In this document: positions 58,101 through 64,000 of the stretch, piece after piece
How positions within the stretch are numbered: the stretch's first letter is position 1
Layout of the letters: every line of letters starts with the position of its first letter
Source: Chitinophagales bacterium
Lineage (GTDB): Bacteria; Bacteroidota; Bacteroidia; Chitinophagales; CAIODY01
Assembly: GCA_947449695.1 (NCBI GenBank)
Contig: CANFST010000011.1
Coordinates: 1 to 64,000, forward strand
DNA length: 64,000 nt
Direction of reading: 5' to 3'
Made by a program: the position numbers and the translations under genes
The notes under the pieces: generated by a model
Database searches by the model: none
Told to the model about the DNA's origin: nothing
What the model saw: only the letters and a program-made list of their open reading frames with translations

Positions 58101-59792
58101 GATGCTACCATCAAATTGGTTTTGTTTAAACAAACCATTTAATTCTACATTTTGATAATTGTAGTTGTTATAACCCAATTGCTGCAAAGTGCCATCTACA
58201 TTCACTTCTGGACTTTGATTCAACCAATCTTTCCCATTCACATTGGCTGAAATCGAAATTTTTCCGAGCAAAGAATCTTGTGTTAGTTTTCCTAAATCGA
58301 ACTGAACAGCAGCAATAGAGCCACTGTAGGTTAAATTTTTGTTGCTTCCGGTTTTAACATTTACATCTGAATTCACATCACCAAGTGAAGTTTTTAATTT
58401 TCCTTCTGCCACAAAATCATTCAAAAAACCATTAAATGAACCCGTGAAAAATAAATCACCCAGGCGTTGTAATAACTCGGGGTGATTGGTTGTAGGCAGA
58501 TAGCTAATTACTTCATTGCCATTCGATGAAAATTGTTCGGCTTTAAAATCAATGAAAGTATTTTTAAAATCTGGTAAACCTTTTACTGCAAATCGACCTT
58601 TGAAAAAAGTATTACCCATTGTTAGTTCTACATCTTTGCTTCGCAGATTAGCAAGCGTTCCTTTCAGCTCTCCGACCAAGTTTACAGGTTTTAGCCAAGT
58701 TGGAATAGCAACAAAATGCTCCATATCTTTTGGATGAATTAGGCTGTTCTTTATTTTAGTATTGAACGAAATATTTTCAGGTGTTATGCTTTTGTTTTTT
58801 GCAAAACTGATTTCAATATTTTCATGCAAATTGCTGAATGGCGTTGTCAGTAAAAGGTTTTTGAGTCGTAAAGTGTTGTTTTGGAAATGGATATTTGTTG
58901 CAGCGGTTAATTGTAATCCACATTTTTCTTTCAATGATAATTCTTTTATTTGCGCAATAAAATCATTTTGATTGAAAGTAATTTCACGAGCATTCAAATT
59001 GATTTCATCCATTTTAAAATCATTCGGGTTGAATTGTTTAGTTGGAAAAATAGTAGAATCATTCTGCTGAAAACAATAAGTGAGATTTCCATCCTTAATA
59101 ACAATATCGGCTGCAAATACTTTCCAGTCAAATGTTTTAGTAGTTGTTTCTTGTTTGGAAGAATCAGTTTGTGCTGAATTTTTTGTTATTGAAATTTCAT
59201 TTTTACTGAAATTAATTTTTGGTTCTTCTATCATCAACGAATGAATGTTGAAGATTTTTTTATTCAAATTCAACTCTTCAATATTCAACTTTAAATGTTT
59301 TAGCGAAGCATGTAAAATTTCTTTTTGTTGCTTGTTGTAATTCAACGCAATGTTGTCGAGTTCAATAATTCTGAAATTCAATTTCCAGGCAATCGAATCT
59401 TTTTTTGTTGATTTGGAAGAAAGGGCATCTAAAATAAATTGATAATTGAAAGTGCTATCGCTGTTGAGTTTGTGAGCATTCAACACAACACCATCTAAAC
59501 CAATATAGCTGAACGTTGTATTTTTTCTTAGAAAGAAAACGTCAGTCAATCTCAAACTTAATTGATGAGCAAATATTAAAGTATCGTTGTTTTTATCTTT
59601 TACTAAAACATTTCCCAAAACTAAAGATTGAAACAAATTAGAATTCACTTTTTCAATATGCACTTGAGTATTTAAATTTTTACTTAAAATTTTTGTTGCT
59701 TTTTGAATCAACCATGCTTGCGTTGATGGACGACTTAACCACATCGCAAACCCTGCTGTGAAAGCAGATACAGCGATTAAAACAATGAACAA
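55107..59792 (-). CDS. tamB: TamB-like translocation and assembly protein (DUF490)
   Basis: A 1561-residue protein with an N-terminal TM anchor (about residues 1-18), a very long series of beta-strand repeats, and the C-terminal TamB/DUF490 domain. In that domain are RGRGDIKVEFSTNKAFGMYG, YNGTLDVVGTYVTRA and FALLAMNSFIAPQN. TamB bridges the inner and outer membranes and helps insert barrel proteins or move lipids. The only usual start codon near the anchor is TTG 59792; the frame is open back into FLKIL and may begin at a rarer codon. It lies between a TonB-dependent receptor and a phosphatase. Confidence 0.9.
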   Translation of the reverse strand: MFIVLIAVSAFTAGFAMWLSRPSTQAWLIQKATKILSKNLNTQVHIEKVNSNLFQSLVLGNVLVKDKNNDTLIFAHQLSLRLTDVFFLRKNTTFSYIGLDGVVLNAHKLNSDSTFNYQFILDALSSKSTKKDSIAWKLNFRIIELDNIALNYNKQQKEILHASLKHLKLNIEELNLNKKIFNIHSLMIEEPKINFSKNEISITKNSAQTDSSKQETTTKTFDWKVFAADIVIKDGNLTYCFQQNDSTIFPTKQFNPNDFKMDEINLNAREITFNQNDFIAQIKELSLKEKCGLQLTAATNIHFQNNTLRLKNLLLTTPFSNLHENIEISFAKNKSITPENISFNTKIKNSLIHPKDMEHFVAIPTWLKPVNLVGELKGTLANLRSKDVELTMGNTFFKGRFAVKGLPDFKNTFIDFKAEQFSSNGNEVISYLPTTNHPELLQRLGDLFFTGSFNGFLNDFVAEGKLKTSLGDVNSDVNVKTGSNKNLTYSGSIAAVQFDLGKLTQDSLLGKISISANVNGKDWLNQSPEVNVDGTLQQLGYNNYNYQNVELNGLFKQNQFDGSITSTDPNLNFTFKGSVNLNDSLPRFNFNSIVHSVDLQKLNFSKSEFLISSGTININAFGNNIDNFSGAASIDNFYFNVQHKNFTLKEINLSSININDGKKLKLQSDFLNLNLDGKFNYSELPIVFQNFLSQYFPTYVKANAQKNFAQQRFSFSCIINDKENLLSLLIPNFTLKGSNEINGFFNSSNSKIALKGTLNELDWNGKTVKPLTVLLESNSEKLFGDLAANNLFLNDSFNIHDSKLHFIAKHDSLNFNYQMTGDTAEFAFNINGLSTMQPESITTHFSQSDFFVKGYHWLLRKSNEIIFANGYFDLKDIELASGEQAITINSFDENEKHDNLKIDFSKVKLIELMTMLGAKSADLSGTLNASSTLKNYNSDLKIESDIDFENCFVGKNFLGDINGKIIFQNSVQKIFSDIAIQQDANSAQVSGFYNLSDSTNCLNYSMALKNFNINTIEPLINDIISHKHGNVSGTIALNGNPKHPKISADIDLRNGGASVNYLNTHYEFDDLHAICKNNILVFDKFNIRDSFNNPAAFKGNIDLNNMHHVLLDLHINTPKLFVMNTDITQNNIFYGKAYAAGIIDITGVTYNLTIAAKAKTLKGTTVNIPITDDRDIGKHDFIQFETNAKDSTKNKKDYVVDLDGLNLKFDIETTPDAEVNILMDLVSGDYIKGRGRGDIKVEFSTNKAFGMYGNYTMERGEYYFTLFSIPKNFTINNGSTITWDGDAYNGTLDVVGTYVTRAAFSDLIPDQKEEAAKAKNKVPVQVKMMLKGSLKKPDIAFDISPTENSSTTTSFTALQRLQTIKTDPNELNNQVFALLAMNSFIAPQNIAGFDNALTYGSTYKQSATDLASTQVTRLLNNAFYRITKDDKTQLNLNYRLYDQQNPNPDIASAQRNFSQFNVSITKRFLNDRLTLDVGGVYDYGAVNINNTNGLFGDFNIEYNLTQDGTVRIRGFRKTEYDILYERNRNRTGIGLAYKKEFNHIGELFLSNKKKEKPILKK

Positions 59793-59829
59793 TATTTTTA
59801 AAAACTTTTTTATTGCTATAAAGGGTTAT

Positions 59830-62340
59830 TTAAAATTTACAAGTTAGTTTTAAGTTAAATCGTCGGGCCGTTAGATAATTTGGAACTGCATAAGTAGTGT
59901 TGTAAATATCTTTCACCCATAAATAACTCACTGTATTAGAAACACCCAGCAGATTGAAAATTTCTAAAGTAGCCCAGATGTTTTTGATGTTTTTTTTCCA
60001 ACTTTTTTTATACTTGTCTTTCTTGCCATCGAAAATCTGTGCCGAAAATCCTATATCAACTCTTCTGTATGTCGGCATTCGTAGTGTATCCTGATAGCGA
60101 TTGTGATTGGGCGGACCAAATGGCAAACCACTGCCAAACAATAAATTTAAGTGCACTTGCAGATTAGGATGCTTAGGAATATAATCGCTGAAATAAATGC
60201 TCACATTCACTCTTTGGTCTGATGGACGTGGAATGTTACCTGGATGAATGACAGTATCTTTTAGTACATTTTTATCTTGGTTAGTACTCGAAATTCTTGG
60301 GTCAATAATTTGGTGTACATTGTTTAATTGTGCTGTATAAAAATCATCAGTTAAATTTTCTTTCGTGTTTAAATAGCTCAAACTAATCCAAGATTGTGCA
60401 TCTTTTACCACTTCGCCAATCAGTCTACAATCTGCTCCTGTAGCGAATGCAACGGCATCATTTTTTGCTAAATATCTTATACGGACATTATCAATTTCAT
60501 ACGGTACTACATCCCAAAGGTATTTATAGTAAGCTTCAGAAGTGAAGGTGAATGGGCGTTTCCATAATTTGAAATTATAATCGCTCCCCAAAACTATCTG
60601 ATAAGATTTTTGTGATTTCAAATTTGTATTGATGTTTCCATTCAAATCTCTCATTTCTTTATAAAAAGGTGGTTGATCGTAAAAACCAGTTCCCAAGCGG
60701 AAAATCACATCATGTTTCCAGCTTTTGGGAATAAAAGAAAGTTGCATTCGGGGTGTGATTAAAAATTCTTTATTAACGTCCCAATAGCTAAACCGAGTGC
60801 CGATATTTATTTTAAAACGGGAGGTATCAGTAAAATTAAAAGTGTTTTGTAAATAACCCGAATAGCGGAGGGATTGTAATGTGATAGCAGTTTTTAAATA
60901 CGAGAACATATTTACAATAGTATCGGAATAAGGCGTCGAATAACCAGCCGAATCAGTGCGATGCCATTCTTTAATATTATCAATTATATTTTCTTGTTGC
61001 ACACTCAAACCCCAGCCCAATGTATTGTTTTTTAAAAATATTAATCCGCTATGCGAAACATTGAAAACAGTGCTGTTTAAATAATTCCGAGCATAATCAT
61101 GTGATGTACCAACGCCCAATTGATATTTGATTTGATTATAGTTTGGCTGGCTAATATCGGTTTGAACTTCGCCAATTAAATACTGCCCGATGATATCAAA
61201 AGTTTCATCTTCCTGCGATGTATAGGCCGATGTTTGAAATTTTAATTTCACATTTTCTTTAGGATGAAAAATGGCTGCTAATCCACCCATTGCATTGTTA
61301 AATTGGTCAATTTCGCTACCATCAAAAAACATTTGTAATCGAATAGTTTGATTCACTAAGCCAAAAGATGTGACACGGCTTTGCGGTATGAATCGAAATT
61401 TATTTAAGTTTAAATTTCCTATGGCTTGTAGTTCAAATTTTTTACTAAACTGATAAGTAGAAAAAAATTGTAAGTCGGTAAATATGGGTCGGTATTCGCC
61501 TGTGGTTTGTTGGCTGGCTAATAAAATTTGATTGGTTTTATTTCTGAATCCAGTAAGCCAACTAAATTTCTTGTTTTTACTACATCCTTCTAATTCGATA
61601 GATTGACTCAATAATCCAGCCGATACTGAGCCTCCAAATTTTTTGGGTTGTTTGTAAGTGATATCTAAAACTGACGATAATTTGTCGCCATACTTGGCCT
61701 GAAAACCACCAGCAGAAAACTTTAAATCATGCACCATGTCAGGATTAGCAAATGATAAACCTTCTTGCTGGCTGCTTTGAATTAACATTGGGCGATGAAT
61801 TTCAAAATCGTTTACATATACTAAGTTTTCATCGTAATTACCACCACGAACATTGTATTCGGAACTTAATTCATTGTTGGAAGAAACACCATTTAAAGTT
61901 TTTAAAGCGCCTTCTAAATTGCCACTGGCATTGGTCATCAACTCAATTATTTTGGGGTCGATAGTTTGCATACCTTCTACACGGGTAGCTTGGTCACGTA
62001 TATACACCTGATGAATAACGTGAGAAAACGTTTTCAATTCAACGTCGTGTTGTATTTCCTCGTTCGGTTTTAAAATAAAATTTGTTGTATCGTTTTTGAA
62101 ACCAATATATGAAAACACAATACTAAAGGGCTTTTCCGCTTGTATTTCAAAATAATAAAAGCCTTGTTCGTTGGTCTTTAAACCAATGGTTGAATTTAAA
62201 ATCTGCACGGTAGCATTTTCAATCGCATTACCATTTTCGGATTTTACAACGCCGAAAATTTTAGCTTTTTGCTGAGCAAATGAGTTTTGTGTAATCACAA
62301 AAAACAGCACAAAAAATAATTTATAAAAATGTTGTTTCAT
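59830..62340 (-). CDS. TonB-dependent receptor with carboxypeptidase-like regulatory domain
   Basis: An 836-residue outer-membrane transporter. After a signal peptide (VITQNSFAQ) come a CarboxypepD_reg-like domain (KIFGVVKSENGNAIENATVQI, GFYYFEIQ) and a plug domain (NLEGALKTLNGVSSNNELSS, YNVRGGNYDENLVYVND). The 22-strand barrel begins after LDITYKQP and ends in ARRFNLKLTCKF. The ligand is unknown. It would be energised by an ExbB-ExbD-TonB system such as the one at 21070-23088. It begins the minus-strand block that continues into tamB 37 nt later; no SusD-like partner is adjacent. Confidence 0.9.
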   Translation of the reverse strand: MKQHFYKLFFVLFFVITQNSFAQQKAKIFGVVKSENGNAIENATVQILNSTIGLKTNEQGFYYFEIQAEKPFSIVFSYIGFKNDTTNFILKPNEEIQHDVELKTFSHVIHQVYIRDQATRVEGMQTIDPKIIELMTNASGNLEGALKTLNGVSSNNELSSEYNVRGGNYDENLVYVNDFEIHRPMLIQSSQQEGLSFANPDMVHDLKFSAGGFQAKYGDKLSSVLDITYKQPKKFGGSVSAGLLSQSIELEGCSKNKKFSWLTGFRNKTNQILLASQQTTGEYRPIFTDLQFFSTYQFSKKFELQAIGNLNLNKFRFIPQSRVTSFGLVNQTIRLQMFFDGSEIDQFNNAMGGLAAIFHPKENVKLKFQTSAYTSQEDETFDIIGQYLIGEVQTDISQPNYNQIKYQLGVGTSHDYARNYLNSTVFNVSHSGLIFLKNNTLGWGLSVQQENIIDNIKEWHRTDSAGYSTPYSDTIVNMFSYLKTAITLQSLRYSGYLQNTFNFTDTSRFKINIGTRFSYWDVNKEFLITPRMQLSFIPKSWKHDVIFRLGTGFYDQPPFYKEMRDLNGNINTNLKSQKSYQIVLGSDYNFKLWKRPFTFTSEAYYKYLWDVVPYEIDNVRIRYLAKNDAVAFATGADCRLIGEVVKDAQSWISLSYLNTKENLTDDFYTAQLNNVHQIIDPRISSTNQDKNVLKDTVIHPGNIPRPSDQRVNVSIYFSDYIPKHPNLQVHLNLLFGSGLPFGPPNHNRYQDTLRMPTYRRVDIGFSAQIFDGKKDKYKKSWKKNIKNIWATLEIFNLLGVSNTVSYLWVKDIYNTTYAVPNYLTARRFNLKLTCKF

Positions 62341-62494
62341 TAGTTTTTAACGCTATTTCAAAACAATTGTTATGTATGGAATAAGTATAACTTTTTAAAG
62401 ATAAAATAGAATAGAAAAATACAAGGAAAGTAGGGCAAAATAATTTTAACAAGCTTTTGTAATCTGCCCTTTTTAAAAATCGTTTTAATAAATA

Positions 62495-63949
62495 TCAATA
62501 TTTGTTATCTTTCAAAATGCTGATAAAATGCTTGATGGGCAAGACTTTGATCAGCCAACCAATTGTTAAACACAACATCATTAGTGTAAGCTGATTGAGC
62601 AAAAATGAAGAAGAAATCAAACAAGAATATCGGGCCAAGAAAATAACTGCCATTGCCCAAGGCAGCCAAAGCAATAATTTTTTGAAATCGAAATTTAATT
62701 TGAAAATTTTTCTTGCAAAAAAATAATTTGCTATTCCCATACCTGTTAGAGTGATGAAAGCATTGATGGCTGCTGCCATTGCGCCATACTGCGGAATGAA
62801 AATAATATTTGAAATGGCATTAAAAATAACCGCTGTTGCGGCAGCTTTATTTTGCAATTTCAGATTGCCCGATGCTGTAACTGCTGTGCTGTAAATGTAT
62901 TGCAACGCAACGCCAAAGAAAGATGCAATCACTAAAACCATTACATTGGCAGCGTATAAATCGTTGCGATGATACAATAATTTCAACCATTCTACTTTAC
63001 CAAAGAAAATACTGCAACATACTATCCATGCGGTACTCAATAAAATAGGGGATGATAATTGAATTAAATTATTCAACGATTTTTTTTCAGCAATCAGTTT
63101 ACTGAACATTGGATACAGCAACATTGAAAATAAAAATGCGAACATGTTTATCATATCTAACAAACGATAAGCAGCAGCATAAATGCCTGATTCTTCTTGC
63201 GCTTGGTGGATGGAAAGTCGTTCAACTAAAACGCTATCCAATCTGAAATAAATGGTCATCCAAAGCAACAACATAGTAAATGGTCGTGCATTTTTAATAA
63301 TGATTTTTAACTCATTGATGGCTGGTTTTTCAACTGGTCTTCTGAATTTTATGACCAAGAAAAACGATAAAATAAATGTAATGAAATAAGCTGCAAACTG
63401 ACCAATGATAAAGGTTTGAATAGTAAATTGTGAGGTGTTGAAAAACAAAAAATATCCAATAATCACAATCATCAACCCTTTATCGCAAACCGATAAAAAA
63501 CTATCTAAAAAATAATATTGCATGGCAGACAATGTGCTACGGAAAAACAAAATAAACGACACTAGTATTTGCGAACCAACCAACCACAATAGCCACGAAA
63601 TCTTTTGTACATCATATTTCCAAAGCCATGCAAAAAAAATACAGACTAAAATGTAAACCACCGATAGCAACCATTTGACTGAAAAAATATTGCCAAATAA
63701 TCGGGTAAAAGCATTGTTGTTTTGCGAAACCTCACGTTGGTGAAAATTGGTTAAACCCAAATCTAAAACAACGCCAAATAGATAAGTAATGTTGAGTAAA
63801 GCATAATAAACACCGTATTGGTCGAAGCCCAAATGAAGCTGTGCATTTCTATCAATCACAAAAACCCAGATAGGTTTTATGATTAAATTAATGGTAATCA
63901 GAAACAGTAAATTGGTTACAAAACTGTATTGTAGATTTTTACTTCGCAT
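62495..63949 (-). CDS. Wzx-like polysaccharide flippase
   Basis: A 484-residue membrane protein with about 14 TM helices, matching the MATE/Wzx flippase (polysaccharide biosynthesis export) layout. Typical parts are the N-terminal FDQYGVYYALLNITYLFGVVLDLGLTN, REVSQN, AYRLLDMINMFAFLFSMLLYPMFSKL and NAISNIIFIPQYGAMAAAI. It should flip undecaprenyl-linked glycans across the inner membrane. A near-match -7 box (TATCTTCG) lies 15 nt upstream of the ATG at 63949. The last 51 bases of the window (63950-64000) show no further gene. Confidence 0.85.
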   Translation of the reverse strand: MRSKNLQYSFVTNLLFLITINLIIKPIWVFVIDRNAQLHLGFDQYGVYYALLNITYLFGVVLDLGLTNFHQREVSQNNNAFTRLFGNIFSVKWLLSVVYILVCIFFAWLWKYDVQKISWLLWLVGSQILVSFILFFRSTLSAMQYYFLDSFLSVCDKGLMIVIIGYFLFFNTSQFTIQTFIIGQFAAYFITFILSFFLVIKFRRPVEKPAINELKIIIKNARPFTMLLLWMTIYFRLDSVLVERLSIHQAQEESGIYAAAYRLLDMINMFAFLFSMLLYPMFSKLIAEKKSLNNLIQLSSPILLSTAWIVCCSIFFGKVEWLKLLYHRNDLYAANVMVLVIASFFGVALQYIYSTAVTASGNLKLQNKAAATAVIFNAISNIIFIPQYGAMAAAINAFITLTGMGIANYFFARKIFKLNFDFKKLLLWLPWAMAVIFLARYSCLISSSFLLNQLTLMMLCLTIGWLIKVLPIKHFISILKDNKY

Positions 63950-64000
63950 GCTGTTGGGCGAAGATAACGTTTCAAAATAAAAATTAGTTTAGATTACTCT

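Overview
The window is AT-rich (GC roughly one third by eye) and reads as a chromosomal segment of a gliding-type Bacteroidota, most like the Chitinophagales/Saprospiria side of the phylum. The evidence is GldC and GldJ, a PorP/SprF-type type IX secretion (T9SS) membrane protein, T9SS C-terminal sorting domains, DUF6089 barrels, a short primary sigma factor without region 1.1, the futalosine menaquinone pathway (MqnC, MqnA), and more than twenty start sites preceded by the Bacteroidota promoter -7 box TAnnTTTG. No species is claimed.

Layout. 0-1.3 kb: right end of an IS21-like element (IstB tail and terminal repeats), a membrane protein with a G10 tract, then three consecutive perfect palindromes. 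1.6-12.3 kb: housekeeping genes (gldC, OmpH/Skp-like chaperone, cmk, glyS, LRR and PepSY-like secreted proteins, tRNA-Ser(GGA), mqnC, thiE, a DUF2130 protein, an RNase H). 12.4-15.1 kb: hutH, then a repeat-rich gap with a two-hairpin palindromic element and an array of 21-bp units that encodes perfect heptads on the minus strand. 15.1-23.1 kb: PBP2, aroB, rplS, a seven-heme cytochrome/TPR lipoprotein with a MerR regulator, and an exbB-exbD-tonB operon. 23.2-38.9 kb: surface lipoproteins, purM, a DciA-like gene, two DUF6089 barrels in tandem, a sugar aminotransferase, tilS, uvrA, a T9SS cargo protein, an RRM RNA-binding protein with a long leader, mqnA and rpoD.

39.0-45.0 kb is the accessory part: every gene lies on the minus strand and the stretch is full of repeats. 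It holds a 14 x 21-bp minisatellite, a REP-associated tyrosine transposase (RAYT) flanked by inverted copies of its likely hairpin, a signal-peptide stub cut off at such a hairpin, a coiled-coil/nuclease-like/membrane gene split at an A10 tract, a RelE-like toxin fragment, and a HEPN-MNT toxin-antitoxin pair whose HepT toxin carries an in-frame stop. A dispersed hairpin repeat brackets these toxin remnants.

45.1-64.0 kb returns to core functions: iscS-iscU-iscA, an Alg9-like mannosyltransferase, a LutC-like protein, a phytanoyl-CoA dioxygenase-like enzyme, RfbF, then a minus-strand envelope block (TonB-dependent receptor, TamB, SpoIIE-type phosphatase, PorP/SprF, GldJ) and a Wzx-like flippase. 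I did not find a clearly new multi-gene system. The best candidates for something undescribed are the split coiled-coil/nuclease/TM gene, the RAYT-hairpin-minisatellite region, and the heptad-encoding 21-bp array.
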